DNA from: Leptospirales bacterium
Lineage (GTDB): Bacteria > Spirochaetota > Leptospiria > Leptospirales > Leptonemataceae
NCBI GenBank assembly: GCA_019694655.1
Contig: JAIBBN010000014.1
Location: forward strand, 1 to 64,000
Length of the DNA stretch: 64,000 bases
Direction of reading: 5' to 3'
The notes beneath the pieces are model-generated. The model did no database searches. It was not told where the DNA came from and saw nothing but the letters and a program-made list of their open reading frames with translations. Positions 50,036 to 60,308 of this stretch are shown one piece after another (position 1 is the stretch's first letter; each line of letters starts with the position of its first letter). The position numbers and the translations under genes were made by a program.

Positions 50036-50713
50036 ATGTACACGATTCGGCTGAGCAGCAAGCATCCCTCCGGTCGGGATCTGTATCGCCTCAAGTGGGA
50101 AGCGCCCGACGAGATTTTGCAGAGCTACAGACAGGCTGGACAATTCCTGCAATTGAAGAGCGGCGAGCGCGAAGGCTATTTTGCCCTCGCCAGTGCGCCT
50201 GGCGAGTCCTGGCTGGAATTGTTGATCAAAGACCAGAACGGTCTGGCCGCAGCAATTTGCAGCGCCGCCCGGGGCTTTGAACTCAGTTGCAGCATCGCAC
50301 AGGGCAAGGGATTCGCGGCGCCGCCTGAAAGCTGCGCGGAAATCCATATGCTGGCCATGGGCACAGGCGCAGCGCCGTTGCGCGCCCTTTTCAAACAGCT
50401 CCCGGCCGGGCGAAGATCGGTCGTTCATTTCTGGCAGGCATCCTTCTCCGCTGCTCACCTCCCCTACAGCGAAGAACATGAGCAATGGCGCAGCGAAGGG
50501 CTGACGCTGCATCTCAGCCTGGATCAGAGTTCCAGCCTGCCGCAAGGCGTCGATGCCTTCGCCGGCGACTTGTTCAGTCATATGCGCAACAGCAGATTGC
50601 GCCTGGATAACGCCTGCCTTTACTGGGCCGGTTCCAATCAGTTTGGCGCTGCCGCCCTGAGCTGTGCGCTGGAACTGGGACTGCCGCCACAACTCTGTTT
50701 CAGTAATCTCTAA
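50036..50713 (+). CDS. Small FNR-like flavin oxidoreductase
   Basis: 225 residues from ATG 50036; the frame is open upstream. The FAD part has Phe-Ala-Leu-Ala-Ser-Ala-Pro and the nucleotide part Met-Gly-Thr-Gly-Ala-Ala-Pro-Leu-Arg. It resembles a stripped ferredoxin-NADP reductase domain. It lies 39 bases upstream of pyrC, but it lacks the C-terminal cysteine cluster that would mark a PyrK subunit, so a direct pyrimidine role is doubtful. Confidence 0.7.
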   Translation: MYTIRLSSKHPSGRDLYRLKWEAPDEILQSYRQAGQFLQLKSGEREGYFALASAPGESWLELLIKDQNGLAAAICSAARGFELSCSIAQGKGFAAPPESCAEIHMLAMGTGAAPLRALFKQLPAGRRSVVHFWQASFSAAHLPYSEEHEQWRSEGLTLHLSLDQSSSLPQGVDAFAGDLFSHMRNSRLRLDNACLYWAGSNQFGAAALSCALELGLPPQLCFSNL

Positions 50714-50752
50714 TCGACTTGCCTCCGGCGGGATGCCCGGTTCCCTGTTCTC

Positions 50753-51802
50753 ATGCCGGCGGCGCCTGGACAAATTCTGCAGATTCGTCAACCGGATGAT
50801 TTTCATCTGCATCTGCGCGACGGACCGGCGCTATCGTCGCTGGTAGGCTACAGTGCACGACAGTTTCGTCGCGCCATTGTTATGCCCAATCTTCGGCCGC
50901 CGGTGCGCAGCCTCAACGATGCTCTGTCCTATCGGCAGCGAATATATCAATCGCTTCCGCCAGGTGCATCCTTTGAGGCGCTGATGACCCTCTATTTGAC
51001 CGAAGCGACTACTCCCGCAATGCTCCGCGAAGCGAAGCAAAGCGGAATTGTGTTCGCCGCGAAGTACTACCCGGCCGGCGCCACCACCAACAGCGAATCG
51101 GGAGTACGAGCGCTTGCCAATATTGATGCTCTACTGGCGGTCATGGAAGAAATCAATCTGCCGCTGCTAGTTCACGGAGAATCGATCGATCCACAGGTTG
51201 ATGTCTTTGATCGCGAGCGCATTTTTCTGGAACGCGAGCTTGGACCGGCTCTGCAACGATTTCCAGGATTGCGAGTGGTGCTGGAGCATGTTACCACAAC
51301 GGAGGGCGTTGATTTTGTGATGACGGCCGGCGCGAACGTTGCCGCAACGCTTACCGCCCATCATCTACTGTTGAATCGCAATGCCCTCTTTGCCGGCGGT
51401 TTTCGCCCGAATCATTACTGCCTGCCAGTGCTCAAGCGCGAGAGTCATCGCCAACGCTTGCTTCAGGCGGCGCTATCTGGCCATCCGCGCTTTTTTGCCG
51501 GAACGGACAGCGCCCCGCATGCCCGAGAGCGCAAGGAACAGGATTGTGGCTGCGCCGGAATCTTCACCGCTTCGACTGCCGTAGAACTCTATGCCGAGGT
51601 TTTTGACCAGGCGGATCGACTGGATCTTCTCGAGGCCTTCCTGTCGGAACATGGGGCCCGCTTCTATCGCCTGCCGCTGAATGAGGGAAGCATTCGGCTG
51701 CGAAAACAAGAGCAAGTCGTCGCCAGCAGTCTGCCAATGGGCAGTGAGATGCTGGTCCCGCTGCGCGCCGGCGAGTCGGTGGCCTGGACCTTGCAGAACT
51801 GA
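50753..51802 (+). CDS. pyrC: Dihydroorotase (PyrC type)
   Basis: 349 residues, close to E. coli PyrC. Metal ligands in His-Leu-His-Leu-Arg-Asp, the carbamylated Lys in Ala-Lys-Tyr-Tyr-Pro-Ala-Gly-Ala-Thr-Thr-Asn-Ser, His in Val-His-Gly-Glu and Glu-His-Val-Thr-Thr, and Asp in Gly-Thr-Asp-Ser-Ala-Pro-His. It cyclises carbamoyl-aspartate in pyrimidine synthesis. The later pathway gene pyrF is at 56074-56901. Confidence 0.93.
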   Translation: MPAAPGQILQIRQPDDFHLHLRDGPALSSLVGYSARQFRRAIVMPNLRPPVRSLNDALSYRQRIYQSLPPGASFEALMTLYLTEATTPAMLREAKQSGIVFAAKYYPAGATTNSESGVRALANIDALLAVMEEINLPLLVHGESIDPQVDVFDRERIFLERELGPALQRFPGLRVVLEHVTTTEGVDFVMTAGANVAATLTAHHLLLNRNALFAGGFRPNHYCLPVLKRESHRQRLLQAALSGHPRFFAGTDSAPHARERKEQDCGCAGIFTASTAVELYAEVFDQADRLDLLEAFLSEHGARFYRLPLNEGSIRLRKQEQVVASSLPMGSEMLVPLRAGESVAWTLQN

Positions 51803-52414
<612 letters not shown>

Positions 52415-52437
52415 TCCCCGCCCCAAGCGCTTATTAC

Positions 52438-52469
52438 TGCCGGCGCTGCCGGCGGCGCCGGCGGCGCCT
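52438..52469. other. GC-only dyad between convergent genes
   Basis: A run of overlapping GCCGGCGGCGCC units lies between the GNAT stop and the sdhB stop. It can fold into a strong hairpin but has no T-run on either side, so it is not a clear intrinsic terminator. Confidence 0.4.
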
Positions 52470-52483
52470 TACAATCGACTGCC

Positions 52484-53269
52484 TCAGCCGAAGCCGCCCT
52501 TGCTGCCAGAGCCGGCCAACTCGCTGGGATCGCCAACCGAACGTTTCAGGTAGTCGCGGTTCATCCTGGCAATAAAGCGAACACTGATCTCCTTGGGACA
52601 GGCCGCTTCACACTCATACTGATTGGTGCAGTTGCCAAAGCCCTCAAGATCCATTTGCGCTACCATGGCCTGCACGCGACGCGAGCGCTCGGCCTGGCCC
52701 TGCGGCAACATAGCCAGGTGCGATACCTTGGCCGATACAAACAGCATCGCCGAGGCATTTTTGCAGGAGGCCACGCAGGCGCCGCAGCCGATGCAGGCGG
52801 CGGCGTCCATCGCCAGGTCGGCGGAATCCTTGGGTACCGGTATCTCATTGGCATCTGGCGCATTGCCGGTATTCACCGAGATAAAGCCGCCCTTTTCAAT
52901 GACGCGATCGAATGCGCCGCGATCAACAACCAGGTCGCGCAGTACAGGAAAGGCTCGCGCTCGCCAGGGCTCGATAGTGATCTCGTCGCCATCTTTGAAT
53001 TTGCGCATGTGCAGCTGGCAGGTGGTCGTTCCCTTTTCCGGTCCGTGAGCCATGCCGTTGATCATCATGCCGCACATGCCGCAGATGCCCTCCCGGCAAT
53101 CGTGATCGAAGGCTACTGGATCGCCGCCTTTGGCGATCAGCTCTTCGTTCAGTACATCAAGCATTTCCAGAAAGGACATGTCTTCGCTGACGTTGTCCAT
53201 CGGATACGTTTCCAACTTGCCCTTCTCGTTCGGTCCTTTCTGTCGCCATACTTTCAGTGTTACTTTCAT
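52484..53269 (-). CDS. sdhB: Succinate dehydrogenase/fumarate reductase iron-sulfur subunit
   Basis: 261 residues. Ligands for [2Fe-2S] are in [10 protein letters not shown], for [4Fe-4S] in [11 protein letters not shown], and for [3Fe-4S] in the Cys-Thr-Asn and Cys-Glu-Ala-Ala-Cys-Pro segments. It carries electrons from SdhA to the membrane. It is last in the sdhCAB order, 42 bases after sdhA. Confidence 0.93.
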   Translation of the reverse strand: MKVTLKVWRQKGPNEKGKLETYPMDNVSEDMSFLEMLDVLNEELIAKGGDPVAFDHDCREGICGMCGMMINGMAHGPEKGTTTCQLHMRKFKDGDEITIEPWRARAFPVLRDLVVDRGAFDRVIEKGGFISVNTGNAPDANEIPVPKDSADLAMDAAACIGCGACVASCKNASAMLFVSAKVSHLAMLPQGQAERSRRVQAMVAQMDLEGFGNCTNQYECEAACPKEISVRFIARMNRDYLKRSVGDPSELAGSGSKGGFG

Positions 53270-53311
53270 AGTGATTCTTTCCCGGCGCTCTAAAATCTGA
53301 TCTGTTTGGCG

Positions 53312-55228
53312 CTACTTGTAGCTGCGCTGCGTTAGATGAACATTTTCAAAGCTGAGCGCCTCCTTGTTCAAGCGCGGCTGCTGATTCATGCCAGTGTATT
53401 CCCAGGCCCCTACGTAGGTGAATTTGTCGTCGTTACGCAGCGCCTCGCCTTCAGGCGTCTGGTACTCTTCGCGAAAGTGACCGCCACAGGACTCTTCGCG
53501 ATGCAGCGCGTCGATACACATCAACTCACAGAACTCCATGAAGTCAGCCACGCGGCCGGCCTTTTCGAGTTCTTTGTTCAGCTCGGCGCCGCTGCCAGGC
53601 ACCTGCAGGTTCTGCCAGAACTCTTCGCGCAAGGCCTGAATCTTCTTGATGCCGTCGGACAGACCGCCGGCGGTGCGGCCCATGCCGCATTTTTCCCACA
53701 TCAGCAAGCCCAGTTCGCGATGAAAGGAGTCGGCCGAGCGCTTGCCATGCATGCCCATCAGCTTGTGCAGACGCTCGTTGGTTTCTCGTTCCGCTTCTTT
53801 GAATACTGGATCGGAGTCGGAGATCACATCGTTCCAGCCAATCTGCGCCAGATAGTTGCCAATGGTGTAAGGCAGGATGAAGTAGCCGTCGGCCAGACCC
53901 TGCATCAACGCGCTGGCGCCCAGGCGATTGGCGCCATGGTCGCTGAAGTTCGCTTCGCCAATCACAAACAGCCCCGGCAGGTTAGACATCAGGTTGTAGT
54001 CCACCCAGAGGCCGCCCATGGTGTAGTGCACGGCCGGATAGATGCGCATGGGCGTTGAGTAGGGATCTTCGCCGGTAATACGCTCGTACATCTGGAACAG
54101 GTTGCCGTAGCGCTCTTCAATAGCGTGTTTTCCCAGTCGGCGGATGGCATCGCCAAAATCGAGATATACGCCAAGGCCTCCGGGCCCCACGCCGCGCCCC
54201 TCGTCGCAAACCGCCTTGGCGGCGCGCGAAGCAATGTCGCGTGGCACCAGGTTGCCAAAGCTTGGATAACGGCGCTCCAGATAGTAGTCGCGCTCGCCCT
54301 CGGGAATTTGCCCCGGCGCACGCGAGTCGCCCTTATTCTTAGGCACCCACACCCGACCGTCATTGCGCAGCGATTCGGACATCAGCGTAAGTTTGGACTG
54401 GTAGTCGCCGCTGACCGGAATGCAGGTCGGATGGATCTGGGTGTAACAGGGATTGGCGAAGTAGGCGCCCTTCTTATGAGCGCGGTAGCTTGCAGTAACA
54501 TTGCAGCCCTTGGCGTTCGTGGACAGGAAGTAGGCGTTGCCGTAGCCGCCGGTGGCCAGCACCACAGCATGAGCGCTGTGCGAACTGATTTTTCCGCTGA
54601 CCAGATCGCGAACTACAATTCCGCGCGCCTTGCCATCCTTGATCACCAGCTCCAGCATCTCGGTGCGCGGATACATCTGCACACGACCCAGACCGATCTG
54701 ACGGGCCAGGGCCTGGTATGCGCCAAGCAGCAGCTGCTGACCTGTTTGGCCGCGGGCGTAGAAAGTTCTGGAAACCTGTGCGCCGCCAAAGCTGCGGTTG
54801 GAAAGCAGCCCGCCGTAATCGCGCGCAAAGGGGACGCCCTGGGCCACACACTGGTCGATGATGTTTACGCTGACCTGCGCCAGACGGTAAACGTTGGCCT
54901 CGCGGGCGCGAAAGTCGCCGCCCTTCACAGTATCGTAGAACAATCGGTAGATACTGTCTCCATCATTCTGGTAATTTTTGGCGGCGTTGATTCCGCCCTG
55001 AGCGGCGATACTGTGTGCACGGCGCGGACTGTCCTGAAAGCAGAAGGCCTTCACATTGTAGCCAAGTTCGGCCATGCTTGCCGCTGCCGAGGCGCCGGCC
55101 AGACCGGTACCGACGACAATCACATCGAACTTTCGTTTGTTTGCCGGATTCACCAGCTTCATTTCAAATTTGTGCGTATCCCATTTCTTTTCAACGGGAC
55201 CGCCGGGAATCTTGGAATCTAGGGCCAT
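53312..55228 (-). CDS. sdhA: Succinate dehydrogenase/fumarate reductase flavoprotein subunit
   Basis: 638 residues. FAD site Gly-Thr-Gly-Leu-Ala-Gly-Ala-Ser; covalent FAD His in [11 protein letters not shown]; active-site His and Arg in His-Pro-Thr-Cys-Ile-Pro-Val and the His-Tyr-Thr-Met-Gly-Gly segment. Length and sequence style fit the single-anchor (type B) complex of Bacteroidetes and Leptospira. It oxidises succinate in the TCA cycle, or reverses. Confidence 0.93.
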   Translation of the reverse strand: MALDSKIPGGPVEKKWDTHKFEMKLVNPANKRKFDVIVVGTGLAGASAAASMAELGYNVKAFCFQDSPRRAHSIAAQGGINAAKNYQNDGDSIYRLFYDTVKGGDFRAREANVYRLAQVSVNIIDQCVAQGVPFARDYGGLLSNRSFGGAQVSRTFYARGQTGQQLLLGAYQALARQIGLGRVQMYPRTEMLELVIKDGKARGIVVRDLVSGKISSHSAHAVVLATGGYGNAYFLSTNAKGCNVTASYRAHKKGAYFANPCYTQIHPTCIPVSGDYQSKLTLMSESLRNDGRVWVPKNKGDSRAPGQIPEGERDYYLERRYPSFGNLVPRDIASRAAKAVCDEGRGVGPGGLGVYLDFGDAIRRLGKHAIEERYGNLFQMYERITGEDPYSTPMRIYPAVHYTMGGLWVDYNLMSNLPGLFVIGEANFSDHGANRLGASALMQGLADGYFILPYTIGNYLAQIGWNDVISDSDPVFKEAERETNERLHKLMGMHGKRSADSFHRELGLLMWEKCGMGRTAGGLSDGIKKIQALREEFWQNLQVPGSGAELNKELEKAGRVADFMEFCELMCIDALHREESCGGHFREEYQTPEGEALRNDDKFTYVGAWEYTGMNQQPRLNKEALSFENVHLTQRSYK

Positions 55229-55264
55229 GCAGGAACTCCTGTAACTCTACTCGCCGGATTTCGA

Positions 55265-55948
55265 TCAGGGCAGCTTCACAATTCCCAGCCAAACGGAGGC
55301 CGGAATCGAGGTGTAGCCGACAAAATAAACAATAGAAAGGATTAGCCCGACGCGCTTGTAGATGCGATCGAAGCGCGGACTGTTCCAGCCGAGAGACTGG
55401 AAAAGGCTCGGTATGCCGTGGCTCAGATGCAAGGCCAGAAAGAACATTGCGACTACATAGCAAGCGGCAATGGGCCACTGCTGGAAGCTCAGCACTACCA
55501 TGCGATAGATGTCCGCGCGACCCATCTGATCGTGAGCGCCGGAGTACTCGCTGTGAGCGACGCCCATTGTGAAATGCAGCAGATGGTAGATCACATAGAA
55601 GAGAATTACCAGGCCGCTGTAGATCATGGTGCGTGACGCAATCGACGCCTGTACTGTATTGTTGTAGGCGTAGCTTGAACCGCGCGCACGCCGATTGGCG
55701 AGGGTCAGGCTGATGCCCAGCATTACATGTGACAGAAAAAAAGCCAGTAGCCCCAGCCGAACCGTCCACAGCAGAGCCGGTAGACTGCGCAGCTTGTGGC
55801 CGTACTCGTTGATCGCATCCGGACCGGCAAAGACCAACAGGTTGCCGGCCAGGTGGCCGGTCAGGAAAAGCACGAGGCCGCCGCCGGTGATTGCCATGAC
55901 TGCTTTTTTGCCGATCGACGAACCAAAGATTTTCTTCGCCAGAATCAT
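55265..55948 (-). CDS. sdhC: Succinate dehydrogenase cytochrome b subunit
   Basis: 227 residues with five predicted membrane helices and several in-helix histidines (Gly-His-Leu-Ala-Gly-Asn, His-Val-Met-Leu-Gly, His-Leu-Leu-His-Phe, His-Leu-Ser-His-Gly), able to bind two hemes as in Bacillus-type cytochrome b558. It anchors SdhA and SdhB and reduces quinone. First gene of the operon; no sdhD is needed in this type. Confidence 0.9.
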   Translation of the reverse strand: MILAKKIFGSSIGKKAVMAITGGGLVLFLTGHLAGNLLVFAGPDAINEYGHKLRSLPALLWTVRLGLLAFFLSHVMLGISLTLANRRARGSSYAYNNTVQASIASRTMIYSGLVILFYVIYHLLHFTMGVAHSEYSGAHDQMGRADIYRMVVLSFQQWPIAACYVVAMFFLALHLSHGIPSLFQSLGWNSPRFDRIYKRVGLILSIVYFVGYTSIPASVWLGIVKLP

Positions 55949-56036
55949 CTACTGCCTGCTCCCACGCTGTGCGCAAACGCCCAACTGGCCTCAACAACTC
56001 AGAGACCGTACTCCAGGACAAGGAGATTTTGCCTGC

Positions 56037-56052
56037 CCGGCGGCGCCGCCGG
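56037..56052. repeat. Perfect 16-base GC palindrome after pyrF
   Basis: CCGGCGGCGCCGCCGG is its own complement. It sits between the pyrF stop and the sdhC start. No T-run follows, so a terminator role is unproven. A related GC dyad lies at 52438-52469. Confidence 0.5.
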
Positions 56053-56073
56053 CGGTTTGCCGGACAGCCAGGT

Positions 56074-56901
56074 TCAGATTACTTCCAGTATGCGCCGCAT
56101 CTCGGTCGCATAGTCGCGGGCAGCAGCAGCCGCCACGCGCGGCACTACGTCACGGTGTTCGCCGGCATAGAGAATAGCCCGACTGACATTCACCAGGCAA
56201 TCCCGGCCGGCGGCGCTCATCGCCGCAGCAAGGTCTCCGCCCTGGGCGCCGACTCCGGGAATCAAGAAAGGCGTGGAAGGCGCAGCGGCGCGAATGCTGG
56301 CAATCGAATCGGCGGAGCGAGTAGCGCCCACGACCAGCCACAGATTGCCGCTTTCACGGTTGGCCTGTTCCACGGCTTTTGCGACGCGGAGGTACAGCGG
56401 CGGATCGCCCTGCGCTTGAAATTCGGGCGCTCCAGGATTGGAGGTATGACAGAGCACGATGATACCGCGGTCCGCGTAGCGCTGGAAGGGCGTTACCGTG
56501 TCCATTCCCATGTAGGGGCTTACGGTCATGGCGTCACAGCCAAAAGAATCGAAATACGCGGCCGCGTAGTGTTCCGCCGTCGAACCGACATCGCCGCGTT
56601 TGGCGTCGGCGATAATCAGCGCGCCCGGAGCAATGCTGCGGATCACGCGAATCAAGGTCTCAAACAGCAGGAAGCCCTGGGATCCCAGGCGTTCAAAGAA
56701 GGCCAGATTTGGCTTGTAAGCTACAGTGAAAGGGGCGGTGGCCTCCACGACATCGCCTAGAAACAGTAGCGTCTCATTAATTATGTCGCCGCCAGCGGCG
56801 TAGCCGGCCGGAAATTTCTCAGGGTCGGGGTCCAGGCCCACGCACAACGTGGACTGCAGTTGATCACGACGCGTAACAAAGCGGTCATAAAAGGTTGACA
56901 T
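56074..56901 (-). CDS. pyrF: Orotidine 5'-phosphate decarboxylase
   Basis: 275 residues from ATG 56901; the frame is open 66 bases further. The catalytic array Asp-Ala-Lys-Arg-Gly-Asp-Val-Gly-Ser-Thr-Ala marks the longer (type 2) PyrF, with Cys-Val-Gly-Leu-Asp-Pro near the start and Val-Gly-Ala-Gln-Gly-Gly-Asp later. It makes UMP. A perfect 16-base palindrome lies 21 bases beyond the stop. Confidence 0.93.
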   Translation of the reverse strand: MSTFYDRFVTRRDQLQSTLCVGLDPDPEKFPAGYAAGGDIINETLLFLGDVVEATAPFTVAYKPNLAFFERLGSQGFLLFETLIRVIRSIAPGALIIADAKRGDVGSTAEHYAAAYFDSFGCDAMTVSPYMGMDTVTPFQRYADRGIIVLCHTSNPGAPEFQAQGDPPLYLRVAKAVEQANRESGNLWLVVGATRSADSIASIRAAAPSTPFLIPGVGAQGGDLAAAMSAAGRDCLVNVSRAILYAGEHRDVVPRVAAAAARDYATEMRRILEVI

Positions 56902-57001
56902 TGGATTCGAACTTCCATTGCATTCCCCCACACAATCGTCACCCAAGATATCGTTGCGACCCGACATTCTGTCTCGGTCGAACTGACCTGGAGGGGAAAA
57001 G

Positions 57002-58888
57002 GTGATAGCTCAGAACATTAAGAACCTGGCGGAGCTGTACCGCACGTCAGCAGAAAAGTACGGCGATAAGCCCGCATTCTTGACGCGAGACAAGAAGAAG
57101 GTCTTTCACCCGATCAGCTTCAAGCAACTCTACGATCGCGGATGCGCGCTAGGCACGGCCTTGATCGATCTTGGCGTTCAAGCCCGCGAACATGTCGCCC
57201 TGCTGGCCGACAATCGCGAGGAATGGATCGTGGCCGACGCCGGCATCCTGCTTACAGGCGCTGCCGATGTACCTCGTGGAACGGATGTTACTGACCAGGA
57301 TATTCAATACATCCTGGCGCACTCCGATGCCAAAGTTGTCTTTGTAGAACACAAGGCAATGCTGGATAAGCTGCAGGCCAATCGCGCCAAGCTTCCCAAC
57401 GTCAAAGTTGTCATCATGATGGATAAGGAAACGCGTCCCGAGGGCGATGTTCTCCATATGTACGACTTGATTGCCAAGGGCGAGCAGATGCGCGCCAGCG
57501 GCGATCGTCGCGTTGAAGAGCGGACGGCGCAAATCAAGCCTGACGATTTGTTCACGCTGATCTACACCTCCGGCACCACCGGCACGCCCAAGGGCGTCAT
57601 GCTGACCCACGCCAACATGGTGTATCAGGTTCAGAACATTCCGATCAATATCAATCCGAACGATCGCATCACATCGATCCTTCCGGTGTGGCACATCTTC
57701 GAGCGAGTATTTGAGATGATTTCGGTCGGCGGCGGCGCTCCCGTTTACTACACCAATATTCGCAACCTTCGCGAGGACCTGGCTGCAGTGCGGCCAACCT
57801 TCATGGCCTCTGCGCCTCGCCTCTGGGAAAGCATCTATGAAGGTATCAAGAAGCGGGTCACGGATGGACCGGCCATCAACCGCAGTCTCTTCAATGCCGC
57901 TTACTTTTGCGCCAAGAATTTCAAAGGCGCCGTACGCTTCCTGACCTTCAAGCAGTTGGATACCACCGGAAGAAATCCGATCGTGTCTTACCTGATCGCC
58001 AATCTGCAGATTTTGCGCCTGGTGATCTTCCTGCTGCCTTATCTGCTGCTGGATTTTGTTGTTCTGCGGAAAATCCGCGGCGCGACCGGCGGACAATTGC
58101 GCGGCTCGGTATCGGGAGGCGGCGCCCTGCCTTTGCACGTTGATATCTTCTTCAACGATATTGGCATTCCGGTGCTGGAAGGTTATGGCATGACCGAAAC
58201 CTGTCCGGTCATTTCCGTGCGCACCTTCAATAAGCTGGTAATCGGCAGCGTTGGTCCCATCTACAATGGCACCGAGCTGCGTCTGGTGGACATGTCCAGC
58301 GGCAACGTCATCTACCCGGGTCCCAAAGGCCGCGGGCGCAAGGGCGAAATCCATGTGAAGGGCCCGGGCGTAATGAAGGGCTACTACAAGAATCCGGAGG
58401 CCACGGAAAAAGTGCTGAAGGATGGCTGGATGAACACCGGCGACCTGGGCATGGTGACCTTCAACAATACGCTGAAGATCGTCGGCCGCTCCAAGGAAAC
58501 AGTAGTTCTGCTGGGCGGCGAAAACGTTGAGCCGGTCCCAATCGAGAACAAGCTGCTGGAATCGGCGCTGATCGACCAGTGCATGGTTGTGGGCCAGGAC
58601 CAGAAATACCTGACCGTCTTGATCGTTCCCAATGCCGATGCCATGAAAGACTACGGCGCCAGCGTGGAAGCGATTGCTCGCAACAACGATGCATTGACGA
58701 TGATGCGCGAAGAAGTGAAAACGCTGGTCAGCGGACAAACCGGCTTCAAGTCCTTTGAGCGGGTAGTCGATTGCCGTCTGGTGCCAAAAACCTTCGAGGT
58801 CGGCGACGAATTGACCAACCTCTTCAAGCTGAAGCGTCACTTGATCACCGAGAAGTATCAGGATTTGATCAAGACGATGTACGAGTAA
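57002..58888 (+). CDS. Long-chain acyl-CoA synthetase (AMP-forming)
   Basis: 628 residues from GTG 57002, settled by GGAGGGG seven bases upstream. The AMP motif is Tyr-Thr-Ser-Gly-Thr-Thr-Gly-Thr-Pro-Lys-Gly-Val, then Gly-Tyr-Gly-Met-Thr-Glu-Thr and Thr-Gly-Asp-Leu-Gly. A hydrophobic insertion (about residues 325-350) suggests membrane association, as in FadD15-like ligases. It activates fatty acids for beta-oxidation or lipid synthesis; Leptospirales live on fatty acids. A terminator follows. Confidence 0.92.
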   Translation: MIAQNIKNLAELYRTSAEKYGDKPAFLTRDKKKVFHPISFKQLYDRGCALGTALIDLGVQAREHVALLADNREEWIVADAGILLTGAADVPRGTDVTDQDIQYILAHSDAKVVFVEHKAMLDKLQANRAKLPNVKVVIMMDKETRPEGDVLHMYDLIAKGEQMRASGDRRVEERTAQIKPDDLFTLIYTSGTTGTPKGVMLTHANMVYQVQNIPININPNDRITSILPVWHIFERVFEMISVGGGAPVYYTNIRNLREDLAAVRPTFMASAPRLWESIYEGIKKRVTDGPAINRSLFNAAYFCAKNFKGAVRFLTFKQLDTTGRNPIVSYLIANLQILRLVIFLLPYLLLDFVVLRKIRGATGGQLRGSVSGGGALPLHVDIFFNDIGIPVLEGYGMTETCPVISVRTFNKLVIGSVGPIYNGTELRLVDMSSGNVIYPGPKGRGRKGEIHVKGPGVMKGYYKNPEATEKVLKDGWMNTGDLGMVTFNNTLKIVGRSKETVVLLGGENVEPVPIENKLLESALIDQCMVVGQDQKYLTVLIVPNADAMKDYGASVEAIARNNDALTMMREEVKTLVSGQTGFKSFERVVDCRLVPKTFEVGDELTNLFKLKRHLITEKYQDLIKTMYE

Positions 58889-58911
58889 GCTCCGGCGCCT
58901 GAGCGCTGGCC

Positions 58912-58947
58912 AACCCCGGTTGCCGTCAAAGGGCGCCGGGGTTTTTT
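58912..58947 (+). terminator. Intrinsic terminator after the acyl-CoA synthetase
   Basis: Stem AACCCCGG / CCGGGGTT with a loop of about 17 bases, which itself can pair weakly, followed by T6. It lies 24 bases past the stop. Confidence 0.85.
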
Positions 58948-58977
58948 CTTGCCTGAACGCCCGGCCTCAGGCTCATC

Positions 58978-59946
58978 ATGCCTATGCGTCTGGCCCTCGA
59001 CTTTCAATTGAGCTGGAAAGCGCGGCTTTTGCTGGCCGGCGTACTCATCGCCCTGGCGCTGCCAGCCATACTTGCCGACGGAGAGCGGCAGCGACTCTCC
59101 AGCCAGGAACGCAGCGGCGCCGCACCGGCCGATCAGTTTGTTCAACTGAGCGATGGCGTAACGCACTTTGAGATTTCCGGTCCAGCAGCCGGCAAGCCAG
59201 TGATACTGGTCTGTGGCCTGGCTTCGCCTGTATACATCTGGGACCGCAGCGTGGAAGGCCTGACGGCCGCCGGCTTCCGAGTATTACGTTACGATCTTTA
59301 CGGCCGCGGACTGAGCGATCGCCCGCGTCGAAGCTACAATTTACAGCTCTTTCTGCGGCAGCTTAGCGAACTTCGGCAGAAGACAGGCTTCGACCGACGA
59401 GCAGATATCATCGGCCTATCGATGGGCGGCGTCATCGTGACCGGGCACGTCCTCGAGCGTCCAGAGTGGATTGGAAAAGTTGCGCTCATTTCGCCGGCGG
59501 GCTTTCCGCTCGAGCTTCCGGCGCGCGCCAGGCTGGCATCGCTGCCGGCGCTGGGCGACTGGATGATTCTCAGCTTTGGCGACCAAATGCTGCTACGGGG
59601 ATTGCACACCAATCTGGAACGTCAGGGTCTTTTCGAGAATTACCGCCGCAGTTTTGCCGCACAGATGCGCTACGCTGGATTCAAAGCAGCCTTACTTTCC
59701 TCGCTGCGCAGTATGCCGCTTCAGAGTATGCGGCTGGCCTATTTGCAGGCCTACTCTGTGCAGAGGCCCCTGCTGCTCATCTGGGGAAAACAGGATCAGG
59801 TCATTCCTTTGAGCGTAGGCCAGCAGATGGCCGCAGAAATTCCAGGCGTCATCTTTCGGCCGATTGAAGGCGCAGGACACGTTTCTAACTGGGAAGCTCC
59901 AGAACTGGTCAATCCGCTGCTGCTGGAACGCCTGCGGTCTCCTTGA
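58978..59946 (+). CDS. Membrane-anchored alpha/beta hydrolase
   Basis: 322 residues. One hydrophobic helix (about 15-33) then the hydrolase domain with Cys-Gly-Leu-Ala-Ser-Pro at the oxyanion strand, nucleophile Gly-Leu-Ser-Met-Gly-Gly, Asp in Gly-Lys-Gln-Asp-Gln-Val and His in Gly-Ala-Gly-His-Val. Probably an esterase or lipase facing the periplasm; it may release the fatty acids activated by the gene before it. Confidence 0.87.
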   Translation: MPMRLALDFQLSWKARLLLAGVLIALALPAILADGERQRLSSQERSGAAPADQFVQLSDGVTHFEISGPAAGKPVILVCGLASPVYIWDRSVEGLTAAGFRVLRYDLYGRGLSDRPRRSYNLQLFLRQLSELRQKTGFDRRADIIGLSMGGVIVTGHVLERPEWIGKVALISPAGFPLELPARARLASLPALGDWMILSFGDQMLLRGLHTNLERQGLFENYRRSFAAQMRYAGFKAALLSSLRSMPLQSMRLAYLQAYSVQRPLLLIWGKQDQVIPLSVGQQMAAEIPGVIFRPIEGAGHVSNWEAPELVNPLLLERLRSP

Positions 59947-59987
59947 CGATTCTGGCCCGAGCTGCAGTCTGTTCATCGAGGCCCTCC

Positions 59988-60302
59988 ATGTCTGAAGTGC
60001 TAGTGCTAACTGCAATCAACGAAGAGGAATTGGCCGAACAAATCTTGATTGATTTGGTCAGCGAGGGCTTCATTCTGAGCGGCAATATTATCCCCGTAAA
60101 GACTGTGTTCATGTGGGAAGGACAAATTCACATCGACGACGAATTCAAGCTGTTGATGAAGGCTCGTGAAGGCTACTACTCCGATATTGAACGGTACATT
60201 ATGGACAAGCATCCCTACCGTTCGCCGGAGATCATCAAGGTTGATGCGAACTTTGGATCCGAAGAGTTTCGCAAGAAACTGATGTCAAATAAGAAGCTTT
60301 GA
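59988..60302 (+). CDS. cutA: CutA1-like divalent ion tolerance protein
   Basis: 104 residues from ATG 59988, five bases after GAGG; the frame is open further upstream. It follows the CutA1 order: Asn-Glu-Glu-Glu-Leu-Ala-Glu-Gln near the start, Pro-Val-Lys-Thr-Val-Phe-Met-Trp-Glu-Gly-Gln, Lys-Ala-Arg, and His-Pro-Tyr-Arg-Ser-Pro-Glu-Ile. CutA1 is a very stable PII-like trimer whose role is still debated. Second-helix variation leaves slight doubt. Confidence 0.82.
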   Translation: MSEVLVLTAINEEELAEQILIDLVSEGFILSGNIIPVKTVFMWEGQIHIDDEFKLLMKAREGYYSDIERYIMDKHPYRSPEIIKVDANFGSEEFRKKLMSNKKL

Positions 60303-60308
60303 GAGCGT

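Noticed and set aside
54125-55222. 365-codon plus-strand frame
   Set aside because: Antisense to sdhA, no recognisable domain.
57149-58840. 563-codon minus-strand frame
   Set aside because: Antisense shadow of the acyl-CoA synthetase, which has all its motifs and a strong ribosome site.
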